Shown one piece after another: positions 8,071-16,878 of a DNA stretch of 64,000 nucleotides (the first letter of the stretch is position 1; each line of letters starts with the position of its first letter). Under the pieces are notes generated by a model that did not search any database, was not told where the DNA came from, and was given only the letters and a program-made list of their open reading frames with translations. The stretch is taken from positions 2,046,001-2,110,000 of the forward strand of contig NZ_JAPEPB010000001.1 in NCBI RefSeq assembly GCF_026340565.1. Reading direction: 5' to 3'. The position numbers and the translations under genes are program-made. This DNA is from Kitasatospora sp. NBC_01287. Lineage in GTDB: Bacteria > Actinomycetota > Actinomycetes > Streptomycetales > Streptomycetaceae.

Positions 8071-8988
8071 TCAGCCGACCGCTGTCTCCCGGGCGCGCAG
8101 GCGGCGCAGCATCCGGGCGTCCTGGAAGCCGACCGCGCGGGAGGCGGCCTCGGCGGTGGCGCCGCGGGCGAGCAGGTGCTCGGCGTGCTCGATCCGCAGC
8201 TCCTGCTGGTAACGCAGCGGGGTCAGGCCGGTGGCGGCGGTGAAGCGCCGGGTGAGGGTGCGCTCGCTGACGCCCACGGCGGCGGCCAGTTCGCCCAGTG
8301 CGAGGCGCTCGGTGTAGCCCGCGTCGATCAGGTCCTGAGCCCGGTGCACCGCGTCGGAGACGTGGGCCCGGTGCCGGAGCATCGCGCTGGCCTGCTGCTC
8401 GTCGCCGTTGCGCCGGGTGTAGACCACCATGGTGCGGGCGATCCGCGCCGCGTCGTACGGTCCGTGGCGGACGGCCATCAGGTGCAGCGCGAGGTCGATG
8501 CCACTGGCGATGCCGGCCGAGGTGATCAGCCGGTCGTCCACCACGTACAGCACGTCGCGCACCACGCTCGCGCGCGGGTAGCGCTGGGCCAGCTCCTCCT
8601 GCAGGTCGTGGTGGGTGGTGCAGCGGCGCCCGTCGAGCAGCCCGGCCCGGCCCAGCGCGTCGGCTCCCGCGCAGACGCTCGCCACGGTGCCGCCCGCCGC
8701 GTGATGGGCCGTCAGGCGGTCCAGCGAGGCCCGGCCCAGCGCCGACGGCCGGCTCAGCGAGCGGGAACGCCAGCCGGGCACCACCACCAGGTCGTCCGGC
8801 ACCAGCTCGGGCCAGTCGGTCTCCGCCCGCAGCACGACGCCCTGGGCGGTGGGCACGGCCGCCTCCTCGCCGACGTAGTGGATCTCGTACGGGTGCCCGA
8901 GATCGGCGGCCGAGGAGAAGACCTGGGCCGGGCCGGCCAGGTCCAGCAGGTGCAGCTCGGGGGCGAGGAGGAAGACGACCTTGGTCAT
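8071..8988 (-). CDS. GlxA-family regulator (DJ-1/PfpI domain plus AraC helix-turn-helix)
   Basis: 305 residues. The first ~170 residues form a class I glutaminase-like DJ-1/PfpI domain (MTKVVFLLAPELHLLDLAGP, nucleophile-elbow Cys in SVCAGADAL). It is followed by an AraC-type double helix-turn-helix (LALGELAAAVGVSERTLTRR and AASRAVGFQDARMLRRLRAR). Such proteins act as transcription factors, and the DJ-1 domain probably senses a ligand. The gene is divergent from the alpha/beta hydrolase with only 45 bp between the starts, so it likely controls that gene and itself. Confidence 0.9.
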   Translation of the reverse strand: MTKVVFLLAPELHLLDLAGPAQVFSSAADLGHPYEIHYVGEEAAVPTAQGVVLRAETDWPELVPDDLVVVPGWRSRSLSRPSALGRASLDRLTAHHAAGGTVASVCAGADALGRAGLLDGRRCTTHHDLQEELAQRYPRASVVRDVLYVVDDRLITSAGIASGIDLALHLMAVRHGPYDAARIARTMVVYTRRNGDEQQASAMLRHRAHVSDAVHRAQDLIDAGYTERLALGELAAAVGVSERTLTRRFTAATGLTPLRYQQELRIEHAEHLLARGATAEAASRAVGFQDARMLRRLRARETAVG

Positions 8989-9033
8989 GGATTCACCGTA
9001 TGCGCAGCGGGTCGATGGTCGAGACTGGCGGGC

Positions 9034-9960
9034 ATGGCTGACGAGACGATGACGACAACGACGACGATCAACGCCGAGGCGACGGCGGCGACGGCGTTAC
9101 GGGCGGACGACGGTGTGCGGCTGTGGGCGGTCCGGCAGAACGAGGGCAAGGGCGAGGGCCGCGGCGGTGACCCGGTGGTCCTGTGCCACGGCGGGCCCGG
9201 CCTCTGGGACACCCTGGAGGAGGTGGCCGGACTGCTGCCGGCCGACCGCGCCGCGTACCGCTGGGACCAGCGCGGCGCCGGCCGCTCGGAGCGCCGCGGG
9301 CCGTACTCCGTCGCGCGGTCGGTGGCCGACCTGGAGGCGCTGCGCGCCCACTTCGGCCTGGAGCGGATGGTGCTGCTGGGCCACTCCTGGGGTGCCCAGC
9401 TGGTGCTGGAGTACGCGCTGGCGCATCCGGAGCGGGTCAGCGCGCTGGTCTACGTCTCGGGCACCGGCATCGACCACCGGAGCAGTTGGCGCGAGCGGCA
9501 CGAGCGCGCGCACCGGGAGGCGCTGGAGCGGGCCGGGCTGCTGGAGCGCTGGGCGGAGCTGGACGGACGGGAGCGGACGGCGGCGGAGGACCGCGAGCTC
9601 TGCGTCCTGCAGTGGTCGACGGACTTCGCCGACCCGGGGACGGCGCTCGCGCGGGCGGAGCGGATGGCCACCCCCTGGTACGGCGTCAACTTCGAGTGCA
9701 ACGCCGCCATCAACGCCGAGAGCGGGCGTGACCGGGACGGCGCCGAACCGCGCGCGCGGTGCGGGGCGCTGACGGTGCCTGTGCTGATCGTGGACGGCGC
9801 CGAGGACCCGCGCCCGCGCGACGCCGTGGACTCCCTGGAACAGGCGCTGCCGGTGGTCTCCCGCGCGGTGCTGCGCGGCGCGGGCCACCTGCCGTGGGTG
9901 GAGGAGCCGGCAGGGTTCCGGGCGGCGGTCGGCGCGTTCCTGGCCGCCGACCGCGGCTGA
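9034..9960 (+). CDS. Alpha/beta-fold hydrolase, proline iminopeptidase-like
   Basis: 308 residues. The oxyanion region HGGPGLWDTL, the WDQRGAGRS motif typical of proline iminopeptidases (S33), and the nucleophile elbow GHSWGAQ with Ser are present. A catalytic Asp in LIVDGAEDPRP and a His in GAGHLPWVE complete the triad. The Thr-rich N-terminus (about 25 residues) is outside the fold and may be partly untranslated. The substrate is unknown; several actinobacterial members are general hydrolases. It shares a 45-bp promoter region with the GlxA-type regulator. Confidence 0.85.
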   Translation: MADETMTTTTTINAEATAATALRADDGVRLWAVRQNEGKGEGRGGDPVVLCHGGPGLWDTLEEVAGLLPADRAAYRWDQRGAGRSERRGPYSVARSVADLEALRAHFGLERMVLLGHSWGAQLVLEYALAHPERVSALVYVSGTGIDHRSSWRERHERAHREALERAGLLERWAELDGRERTAAEDRELCVLQWSTDFADPGTALARAERMATPWYGVNFECNAAINAESGRDRDGAEPRARCGALTVPVLIVDGAEDPRPRDAVDSLEQALPVVSRAVLRGAGHLPWVEEPAGFRAAVGAFLAADRG

Positions 9961-10027
9961 GCACCGGCGGGCCGGGCGGGATGCCTGACACCACTCCCCC
10001 AGCCTCGGCCCTCCTCACACGATCCGG

Positions 10028-10639
10028 TCAGGCCTTCTCGTACTCGGCGATGGTCGCGATCCGGGCGAACCGGCCCGCCAGCGCGTACTCGGTGCGGGCG
10101 ATGATCTCGGCGGTGCCCAGGGTGGCCGGGTCGGCGAGGATCTCCGCCGGCTCGCGCCCGGCGGGCGCGTCGCGGTGCTCGATCGGGTGGGTGGCGGTGG
10201 CCTCGGTGACGAAGACCATCGCGTAGCCGAGGTCGGCGCCCACCCGGGTGGTGGTCTCGCAGCACTGCTCGGTGCGGATGCCGCAGACCACCAGCTCGCG
10301 CACCCCCTGCTGGGTGAGCAGCTGCTGCAGGTTGGTGGTGGTGAAGGCGTTGTGCGCCGTCTTGGTCAGCACCGGCTCGCCGTCGAGCGGCACCAGCCCC
10401 TCGATCAGGTGCACGTGGCCGAGGGCGGGGTCGAAGACCGTGCCGCTGCCCGGCTCGCTGTGCAGCACCCAGATCACCAGGTCGCCCTTGGCCCGGGCGG
10501 CGCCGACCAGGCGGTCCACCCGCTCGACGATCTCCGGCTCGGAGACCGCGGCCCAGTTGGCCCGGCGGCGGAAGGACTCCTGCACGTCGATCACGATCAG
10601 GGCGGTGCCGGTCTGCTGACTGCTCACTGTGGTTGCCAT
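10028..10639 (-). CDS. Isochorismatase-family cysteine hydrolase
   Basis: 203 residues. The triad of the family is visible: Asp in LIVIDVQESF, Lys in EPVLTKTAHNAF and Cys in VVCGIRTEQCCETT. This clan includes nicotinamidases, N-carbamoyl hydrolases and true isochorismatases; the sequence does not point to one, and the second Cys beside the nucleophile is common in uncharacterised members. ATG 10639 is preferred over the GTG nine bases upstream because it starts directly before the first strand. It is divergent from the SDR gene and convergent with the hydrolase. Confidence 0.85.
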   Translation of the reverse strand: MATTVSSQQTGTALIVIDVQESFRRRANWAAVSEPEIVERVDRLVGAARAKGDLVIWVLHSEPGSGTVFDPALGHVHLIEGLVPLDGEPVLTKTAHNAFTTTNLQQLLTQQGVRELVVCGIRTEQCCETTTRVGADLGYAMVFVTEATATHPIEHRDAPAGREPAEILADPATLGTAEIIARTEYALAGRFARIATIAEYEKA

Positions 10640-10675
10640 GCGCACCATGGTGCCGTCCCCGCGAGCCCGCGCGAA

Positions 10676-10689
10676 GGCCTGATCAGGCC
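10676..10689. promoter_or_regulatory. Perfect 14-bp palindrome between divergent genes
   Basis: GGCCTGATCAGGCC is a perfect palindrome centred in the 177-bp spacer between the isochorismatase-family gene and the SDR gene. It is a candidate operator, but no regulator gene is adjacent. Confidence 0.45.
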
Positions 10690-10816
10690 CCGACCCGGAA
10701 CGATCCGGTCAGCAGGGGCGGCACCCGCGCATGGCGACGGCGACCATGCCGACGGCCGGCGCTGTGGAGCCGGCCGCCATGGGGGGCGGCGCTGATCGTC
10801 CGTAGCGTGGGGCGCC

Positions 10817-11569
10817 ATGGAGAGTACCGAGCTGAACGGACGCACCGCGCTGGTCACCGGCGCCGCGAACGGGATCGGCCGCGCCTGCGCCGAGGCGCTG
10901 GCCGCGGCGGGCGCCCACGTGCACGTGGTGGACCTGGCCGCCGACGCGGCCCGCGCGGTCGCCGAACAGATCGGCGGCACGGCGCACGTGGTGGACCTCG
11001 GCGATCCGGGGGCCGTCGAAGGACTGCCCGCCGAGGTCGACATCGTGGTCAACAACGCGGGCCTGCAGCACGTCGCACCGGTGCACGAGTTCCCGCCGGA
11101 CCGGTTCGCGCTGATCCAGCGGGTGATGGTCGAGGCGCCGTTCCGGCTCGTCCGGCACACCCTGCCGCACATGTACCGGCAGGGCTGGGGGCGGGTGGTC
11201 AACATCTCCTCCGTGCACGGCCTGCGGGCCTCGCCGTTCAAGGCGGCCTACGTGACCGCCAAGCACGGGCTGGAGGGGCTGAGCAAGGTGATCGCGTTGG
11301 AGGGCGCGGAGCACGGGGTGACCAGCAACTGCGTGAGCCCCGGCTACGTGCGCACCGCGCTGGTGGAGGCGCAGATCGCCGACCAGGCCGCCGCGCACGG
11401 GATCCCGGCCGCGCAGGTGGTCGAGCGGGTGCTGCTGGAACAGGCAGCGGTGAAGCGGCTGCTGGAGCCCGCCGAGGTGGCCGAGGCGGTGCGCTGGCTC
11501 TGCTCGCCGGCGGCGGGCTACGTCACCGGCACCTCGCTGACCATGGACGGCGGCTGGACCGCGCACTGA
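10817..11569 (+). CDS. 3-hydroxybutyrate dehydrogenase-like short-chain dehydrogenase
   Basis: 250 residues with the SDR cofactor motif TGAANGIGRA near residue 15, the NNAG motif, the catalytic Ser in VVNISSVHG, and Tyr/Lys in AAYVTAKHG. The segments HGLRASPFKAAYVTAKHGLE and SPGYVRTALVEAQIADQA are characteristic of D-3-hydroxybutyrate dehydrogenases, which interconvert 3-hydroxybutyrate and acetoacetate with NAD. It has no operon partner; the isochorismatase-family gene is divergent. Confidence 0.85.
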   Translation: MESTELNGRTALVTGAANGIGRACAEALAAAGAHVHVVDLAADAARAVAEQIGGTAHVVDLGDPGAVEGLPAEVDIVVNNAGLQHVAPVHEFPPDRFALIQRVMVEAPFRLVRHTLPHMYRQGWGRVVNISSVHGLRASPFKAAYVTAKHGLEGLSKVIALEGAEHGVTSNCVSPGYVRTALVEAQIADQAAAHGIPAAQVVERVLLEQAAVKRLLEPAEVAEAVRWLCSPAAGYVTGTSLTMDGGWTAH

Positions 11570-11631
11570 CCGGCCACCGCTCGCGCCGCCGCTCGCGCCG
11601 TCCCTCACACCGCCCTCGCGCCACCGCTCGC

Positions 11632-12279
11632 TCAGCGCGGGTCGGGCCGGTCCACGTTCCAGTGGCGCAGGGCCTGGCAGACCCAGGCCTCCTCCTCGGT
11701 CTCCTTGCTCCTGCCCCGGATCAGCGAGAAGCGGGTTATCGTGCGCTGGCCGCCCTCCGCGTCCCCGTAGAGCAGGTCGATGTTCACCCGCTGCCCGTTC
11801 TTGACCGGCTCGACCAGGTCCTGGTGGACGGGGTCGGCCGGGTCGCGGAGCGCGGCGTGCCAGAACCCGGTGTCGCCGGGCGCGATGTAGAGGTCGCGGG
11901 ACTGGCGGCGGAAGGTGGCCGGGTCGGGGTGGGCCTCCTCCTGGTAGGTCTCCAGGGGCGCGACGCGCCAGCCGTGGATCACCCCGAGCCCCGGGCCGAC
12001 GTTGCGGATCGAGGCGGCGAGGTAGAGGTGGCCGTCGGCGAGCCGCAGGTACCCGGCGCTGCCGGTCAGGTACCGCCAGTGCCCGTCCTGCCAGATCAGC
12101 TTCTGCCGCGGCGACTCCAGCCGGGAGTTGATCAGCAGCGGCCGCAGCGAGGCGAGCACCGCCCGTTCCGCGGAGCGCGCGGCGCGGTCGGCGGAGCGGA
12201 TCGAGGCGAAGGAGGCGCCGGCCAGCACCAGGGTGCCACCGGCGGTGGCCAGCGCGGAGATGATGTTCCAGTCAGCCAC
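11632..12279 (-). CDS. Membrane-anchored protein of unknown function
   Basis: 215 residues from a GTG start (VADWNIISALATAGG). One N-terminal hydrophobic segment (about residues 5-22) is followed by a short helical stretch and a soluble domain rich in beta strands and aromatic residues (DGHWRYLTGSAGYLRLADGH). This layout is common in small actinobacterial proteins with an N-out anchor. I recognise no enzyme motif. An in-frame extension to 12378 exists but is Arg/Gly-rich and unlikely. It is convergent with the SDR gene. Confidence 0.65.
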   Translation of the reverse strand: MADWNIISALATAGGTLVLAGASFASIRSADRAARSAERAVLASLRPLLINSRLESPRQKLIWQDGHWRYLTGSAGYLRLADGHLYLAASIRNVGPGLGVIHGWRVAPLETYQEEAHPDPATFRRQSRDLYIAPGDTGFWHAALRDPADPVHQDLVEPVKNGQRVNIDLLYGDAEGGQRTITRFSLIRGRSKETEEEAWVCQALRHWNVDRPDPR

Positions 12280-12512
12280 GGGCCACCCCCGTGGTTCGGT
12301 GCGATGATCCGACCGCAAGCAGCGCAAACATGGCGGGCAGCCTAGGGCACCACCGGACCGCCGCCGCCGGCGGTCCACCGATCAGGATGCCGTCGGCCGC
12401 TCGGGCCACTCGGGCCACCCGAGCCGGCCCGAGCCGGCCCCCAGTCATCCCCGAGCCGTCCCCGAGCCGCCTGGTTGCACCGTGTACATGCTTTCCGCCA
12501 CACTCGGCAACT

Positions 12513-13457
12513 GTGCTGCGAGTGAGCTATGACGACGTGAAGGCCGCCGCCGAGCGGATCGACGGAGTGACCCGCCCGGTGCCGGTGATCCCGGTGGACC
12601 CGGGTGCGGTCGGCTCCGCCGAGATCCACCTGGCGCTGGAGTTCATGCAGCACAGCGGCTCCTTCAAGGACCGGGGCGCGGCCAACTTCGCGGCCGCGCA
12701 CCTGGCCGACGGCACCATGCCGAACGCCGGTGTGGTGATCGCCTCCGGCGGCAACGCGGGCCTGGCGTGCGCCTGGGCGGCCGCCCGGCACGGGGTGCCG
12801 GCCACCGTCTTCGTGCCGCGCACCGCGCCCGAGGTCAAGGTGGCCCGGCTGCGCGCGCTCGGCGCCGAGGTGCGCCAGGTCGGCACCGAGTACGCCCAGG
12901 CGCAGGAGTCCGCCCGCCTGTTCAGCGCGGAGACCGGAGCGCTGGCCTCGCACGCCTACGACGACCCGTACGTGGTGGCCGGAGCCGGCACCCTGCTGCC
13001 GGAGATCCGCGCCGCCGTGCCGGGCCTGGACACCGTGGTCCTCGCGGTGGGCGGCGGCGGCCTCTTCGCGGGCACCGCGATCGCGGCCGAGCGGCACGGG
13101 CTGCGCGTGGTCGCCGTCGAGCCGGAGCGCTGCCGGGCGCTGAACGCCGCGATCGAGGCCGGCGAGCCGGTCGACGTCGAGGTGGCCTCGGTCGCCGCCG
13201 ACTCGCTGGGCGCCCGCCGGGTCTCCGAAACGGCCCTGTACTGGGCCCGGCGCTCGGACACCGTCTCGCTGCTGGTCAGCGAGGAGCAGATCATCGCCGC
13301 CCGGCGGACCCTGTGGGAGCACCGCCGGCTGGTGGTCGAGCACGCGGCTGCCACCGCGCTGGCGGCGCTGATGAGCGGCGTCTACCGCCCCTCCCCCGGC
13401 GAGCGGGTGGCCGTGGTGCTCTGCGGTGCCAACACCGATCCGGCGACGGTGGCTTGA
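12513..13457 (+). CDS. Threonine/serine dehydratase-like PLP enzyme
   Basis: 314 residues of fold-type II PLP enzyme. The Schiff-base Lys lies in HSGSFKDRGA near residue 50, the phosphate-binding Ser/Gly loop in ASGGNAGLA and the tetraglycine loop in AVGGGGLFAG. There is no C-terminal ACT domain, so it is not the feedback-regulated biosynthetic IlvA. It more likely deaminates serine or threonine catabolically. The GTG at 12513 is chosen because upstream in-frame sequence is Pro/Arg-rich and lacks the fold. Confidence 0.85.
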   Translation: MLRVSYDDVKAAAERIDGVTRPVPVIPVDPGAVGSAEIHLALEFMQHSGSFKDRGAANFAAAHLADGTMPNAGVVIASGGNAGLACAWAAARHGVPATVFVPRTAPEVKVARLRALGAEVRQVGTEYAQAQESARLFSAETGALASHAYDDPYVVAGAGTLLPEIRAAVPGLDTVVLAVGGGGLFAGTAIAAERHGLRVVAVEPERCRALNAAIEAGEPVDVEVASVAADSLGARRVSETALYWARRSDTVSLLVSEEQIIAARRTLWEHRRLVVEHAAATALAALMSGVYRPSPGERVAVVLCGANTDPATVA

Positions 13458-13503
13458 CGGCGGGGGCGTGACGGCGGGGGCGTGACAACGGGGGCGGCGG
13501 GGG

Positions 13504-13536
<33 letters not shown>

Positions 13537-13586
13537 CTGACGGTCGCGGCGGCGAGGCCGTCGGCGGGGCCCCCTAGAGTCGAGGC

Positions 13587-14042
13587 GTGACCGATCAACC
13601 GATAACCACAGCACCCCAGTCCCCGACCATCGTCGTCACCGACGCGCTGATGTCGGACGACCTCGTGATGATCTCCAACGCGCTGGACGCGTTCAACACC
13701 GAGGCGTCCGGCGTCTTCGACCGCCGCCCGCTGGCCGTCCTGGTCAAGGATCCCGGAACCGGCGCGGTGCTCGGCGGGCTGACCGGGCGCACCTCGCTGG
13801 GGCTGCTCTTCGTCGACCTCTTCCACCTGCCGGCCGAATTGCGCGGCCAGGGGATCGGCAGCGAGGTGCTGCGGCTGGCCGAGGAGGAGGGGCGGCGGCG
13901 CGGCTGCCGCAGCGCGGTGCTCTACACGATCACCTTCCAGGCACCGGAGTTCTACCGCCGGCACGGGTGGGAGGCGTTCGGCGAGGTCCCGTGCGACCCG
14001 CCGGGCACCAGCCGGGTCTTCATGCGCAAGGACCTTCAATAG
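13587..14042 (+). CDS. GNAT-family N-acetyltransferase
   Basis: 151 residues with the GNAT core: strand LLFVDLFHLPAELRGQGIG followed by SEVLRLAEEEGRRRG, which is the acetyl-CoA pyrophosphate-binding loop (R/Q-x-x-G-x-G/A) and helix. The tail, FQAPEFYRRHGWEAFGEV, is typical of the family. The acceptor substrate is unknown. It starts with GTG. Confidence 0.85.
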   Translation: MTDQPITTAPQSPTIVVTDALMSDDLVMISNALDAFNTEASGVFDRRPLAVLVKDPGTGAVLGGLTGRTSLGLLFVDLFHLPAELRGQGIGSEVLRLAEEEGRRRGCRSAVLYTITFQAPEFYRRHGWEAFGEVPCDPPGTSRVFMRKDLQ

Positions 14043-14136
14043 CTCACGCGTTCGTACTGCCGCATTCTGTTCGAATATACGTGCGCCGACGCGATTAATT
14101 GGCGCCCCATCACATCATCAACAGTCACACTGGAGG

Positions 14137-14173
14137 ACTGCTGTCCCAGGATTCCCAGGGGTGGGACCGCAGT
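14137..14173. other. Stable hairpin in the leader of the acetate-transporter gene
   Basis: ACTGCTGTCCCA and TGGGACCGCAGT form a 12-bp stem (one G-U pair on the transcript) with a 13-nt loop, about 110 bp upstream of the transporter GTG in a relatively AT-rich 240-bp spacer. It could end the acetyltransferase transcript or be a leader structure. Confidence 0.4.
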
Positions 14174-14283
14174 TCACCAGGCGTCACAAAAACCCCGCGC
14201 GATGGGTGTTTCAAAACAGCTATTCACGTCAACATATGTGTTCTGTCGCGTCGTCATCCCACTCCCCTGAAAGGAAGACACCC

Positions 14284-14889
14284 GTGGCAACCCAGCAGTC
14301 CGCTCCGCCACCCACCGCCGCCGCCGAGATCGCCGACCCCGCACCGCTCGGCCTGGCCGGCTTCGCCATGACCACCTTCGTGCTCAGCTGCTTCAACGCC
14401 AACCTGCTGGACGCGAAGCTGAGCACCGTGGTGCTGCCGCTCGCCCTCGTCTACGGCGGTCTGGCGCAGCTGCTGGCCGGGATGTGGGAGTTCCGCAAGG
14501 GCAACACCTTCGGCGCCACCGCGTTCAGCTCCTTCGGCGCCTTCTGGCTCGCCTACTACTTCCTCGTCAAGGACGCGCTGCCGGCCCTCGGCACCAACCC
14601 GGACGTGCACAAGGCGGTTGGCCTCTTCCTGCTCGCCTGGGCGATCTTCACCGCCTACATGACCGTCGCGGCCGTGCGGGTGAGCGGGGCGGTGCTGGCG
14701 GTCTTCGTCCTGCTGACGATCACCTTCGCGGTGCTCTCGGCGGGCGCCTTCGGCCCGAGCGACTCCGCCACCAAGGTCGGCGGCTGGCTCGGCCTGGCCA
14801 CGGCGGCGGTGGCCTGGTACACCTCCTTCGCCGGGGTCACCGCCTACACCTTCAAGCGCCCGGTCCTGCCCACCTGGCCGGCCAGGTAG
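14284..14889 (+). CDS. GPR1/FUN34/YaaH-family acetate transporter
   Basis: 201 residues with six hydrophobic segments and the family signature ADPAPLGLAGFAMTTFVLS near the N-terminus. Further motifs are GGLAQLLAGMWEFRKGNTFG and SSFGAFWLAYYF. Members (SatP/YaaH) carry acetate and succinate across the inner membrane. The GTG start is supported by AAGGAAG 6 nt upstream. The 240-bp leader with a hairpin suggests regulated expression, and a strong terminator follows. Confidence 0.92.
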   Translation: MATQQSAPPPTAAAEIADPAPLGLAGFAMTTFVLSCFNANLLDAKLSTVVLPLALVYGGLAQLLAGMWEFRKGNTFGATAFSSFGAFWLAYYFLVKDALPALGTNPDVHKAVGLFLLAWAIFTAYMTVAAVRVSGAVLAVFVLLTITFAVLSAGAFGPSDSATKVGGWLGLATAAVAWYTSFAGVTAYTFKRPVLPTWPAR

Positions 14890-14911
14890 CGGACCCGCCC
14901 AGCGCGGCAGC

Positions 14912-14958
14912 ACAGGACGGCGCACCGGAGTCGATCACGCTCCGGTGCGCCGTCCTGT
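14912..14958. terminator. Perfect 19-bp bidirectional terminator hairpin
   Basis: ACAGGACGGCGCACCGGAG (14912-14930) is the exact reverse complement of 14940-14958, with a 9-nt loop. It lies between the convergent acetate transporter and hydrolase genes. Confidence 0.88.
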
Positions 14959-14991
14959 CGCCCGCCCCGGATGAACCTGGCCCGGCGGCCC

Positions 14992-15702
14992 TCAACGACG
15001 AGCCAGGCGTCCGTGCGCCAACGCGTCCGCGACGCCTTCGCCGAGCAGGATCGCGGCGACCGCCTCCGGGGCCTCGTTCATCGCGTTGTGGCCGGTCGGC
15101 AGGTCGTGGACCTGCCAGTCGGGATCGGCCTGGAGCCGGGTGCGGAGTTCGGCGAACGGCGTCCGGTCCTCCCAGCCCGAGCAGTAGACGAACTCCCGGC
15201 GGGGGACCTGGGCGGCCGCGCCGGTGAGCCGGATCGTCTGCAGGAACGCGGCGAGGGGGTGGAAACGGCGGCGGGGATCGCCGCCGGCCGGCGGTCGGAC
15301 GGAGTAGCCGGTGGTCGCAGCGCCGGCGGCGAACACTCCCCGGAAGTGGTCGTTCGTCGACGACCAGCACGAATCGCCGTCGCGCGGCACGTAGGCGTCG
15401 AGGTGCACCAGTCGTGAGATCCGGCCGCCGGCGCGATCGGCGGCGGCGGCGATCACCATCCCGGCGTAGCTGTGGCCGACCAGCGTCGCGCTGGTGATGT
15501 GGTGGCGATCGAGGAGCCGCAGCACGTCGTCGGCGTGCGTGTCGAGGTTGGCGCTCGCCACCGTCGCGTTGTCGTCGTCCGGCCGCAGACCGGTCAGGGT
15601 CAGGGCGTGAACGGTGTGACCGGCACGCTCCAGCAGCGGAACCACCGCATCGAACGTCCAGGAGCCCTTCCAAGCACCGGGTACGAGGATGAACGTCGCC
15701 AT
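14992..15702 (-). CDS. Alpha/beta-fold hydrolase (esterase-like)
   Basis: 236 residues. It begins MATFILVPGAWKGSW, an oxyanion pattern shared with salicylate-esterase/pyrethroid-hydrolase-like proteins. The nucleophile elbow is LVGHSYAGMV (Ser), and a catalytic His is visible in LPTGHNAMNEAPEAVAA. ATG 15702 is chosen over 15717 because AAGGAGAG sits at the right distance before it. The AraC-type regulator is divergent (153 bp) and probably controls it. Confidence 0.85.
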   Translation of the reverse strand: MATFILVPGAWKGSWTFDAVVPLLERAGHTVHALTLTGLRPDDDNATVASANLDTHADDVLRLLDRHHITSATLVGHSYAGMVIAAAADRAGGRISRLVHLDAYVPRDGDSCWSSTNDHFRGVFAAGAATTGYSVRPPAGGDPRRRFHPLAAFLQTIRLTGAAAQVPRREFVYCSGWEDRTPFAELRTRLQADPDWQVHDLPTGHNAMNEAPEAVAAILLGEGVADALAHGRLARR

Positions 15703-15855
15703 GTGACTCTCCTTCATATTCTGGCGGCGGCACCGAGGCGCGTTGCCTCGATGCCGTGTGGCTCGGTCAGGCGCCCTGCCCGACCGAGGACCGCTTCGCC
15801 TGGAGTTAGTCTCACTGGATCAAGGTGTGGCTTGCTACCGATAGGATGCCAACTG

Positions 15856-16707
15856 ATGCCCGTTCGCCGCCAACCTTCCCCGACCGCCGGTGTGACGTCA
15901 CATGTGTGGCCGTCCGGCGGGCGCCACCTCTGGCCGTCCGGCGAGACGAGCGCGGTGCAGTCGCACGCACAGGGACACCTGGTGTACGCGGCCAGCGGCG
16001 TGCTGGCGGTCCACACCGAGCTCGGCACGTCGATCGTGCCCGCCAACCGCGTCACCTGGACCCCCGCCGAGTTCACGCACTACCACCGCGCCTACGGCGA
16101 CACCGACATGCGGATCCTCTTCCTCGCTCCCTCCCTCGCCCGGCTCGTACCGGACCATCCCGCCGTGTTCCTGGCCTCCGACCTGGCCCGCGAGGTCCTG
16201 CTCGCCCTGACCGGCCCCCGCAACTACGACGCCGCCGCGCCCGCCTACAGCCGCGCCGCGCGCTCCCGCCTCCTGCGAGTCCTCGTCGACGAACTCGACG
16301 AAGCACACGAGCAGCCGCTGCACCTGCCGGAGCCACGGGACGACCGACTGCGCGCCATCGCCCGGATGCTGCGCGAGCAGCCGGCGGACAACGCCACGCT
16401 GGCCGAACTCGGGAAGACGACCGGAGCCAGCAGCCGGACCCTCAGCCGACTGTTCCGCGACGAACTCGGCATGACCTTCTACGAGTGGCGCACCCAGCTG
16501 CGTGTCTGCCACGCGCTCGTACTCCTCGCCGACGGCCACGACACCACCCAGACCGCATACGCCTGCGGATGGGCCAACCCCAGCGGCTTCATCGCGGCGT
16601 TCACCAACATCATCGGAACGACCCCGGGCCGCTACCGTTCGACTCCCGGTCGTTCGATTCACACTCGTGCGGCCGTCAAGGCGCCGGCCGCACGATCCGG
16701 GAACTGA
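15856..16707 (+). CDS. AraC-family transcriptional regulator
   Basis: 283 residues: an N-terminal cupin-like sensor (HLVYAASGVLAVHTELGTSI) followed by two helix-turn-helix units (ATLAELGKTTGASSRTLSRL and TQTAYACGWANPSGFIAAFT) ending in GTTPGRYR, the AraC consensus. It is divergent from the esterase-like gene and is likely its regulator. The ATG at 15856 is the first in-frame start after the shared spacer. Confidence 0.87.
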   Translation: MPVRRQPSPTAGVTSHVWPSGGRHLWPSGETSAVQSHAQGHLVYAASGVLAVHTELGTSIVPANRVTWTPAEFTHYHRAYGDTDMRILFLAPSLARLVPDHPAVFLASDLAREVLLALTGPRNYDAAAPAYSRAARSRLLRVLVDELDEAHEQPLHLPEPRDDRLRAIARMLREQPADNATLAELGKTTGASSRTLSRLFRDELGMTFYEWRTQLRVCHALVLLADGHDTTQTAYACGWANPSGFIAAFTNIIGTTPGRYRSTPGRSIHTRAAVKAPAARSGN

Positions 16708-16739
16708 CACACCGTCACTTCCAGGTACGGGAGCGCGCC

Positions 16740-16842
16740 ATGGCAGCCGAAGAGCTCCCGCTCTTCCCGTTCAGCCTGCCACACGAACTGGAGCACCACC
16801 CGAGGTACTTCGCCTCCCGGTCACCTGGTGAGGCGGCTGGAT
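16740..16842 (+). pseudogene. Possible N-terminal fragment of a cytochrome P450
   Basis: From ATG 16740 the frame reads MAAEELPLFPFSLPHELEHH and then PRYFASRSPGEA. This resembles the start of actinobacterial P450s (a Pro/Phe-rich PFPF...P-ELE...YA segment). No heme-binding Cys motif or I-helix follows; the frame soon becomes Arg/Gly-rich noise inside the kinase gene. Short length makes this tentative. Confidence 0.35.
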
Positions 16843-16878
16843 CTTCCTCGCGGCCGACCGGGCCGGTAGGTTCGGCGG

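Noticed and set aside
10028..10639. Isochorismatase acting in the aromatic pathway
   Set aside because: It is 32 kb from the cluster and only family-level similarity is visible; most members hydrolyse other compounds.
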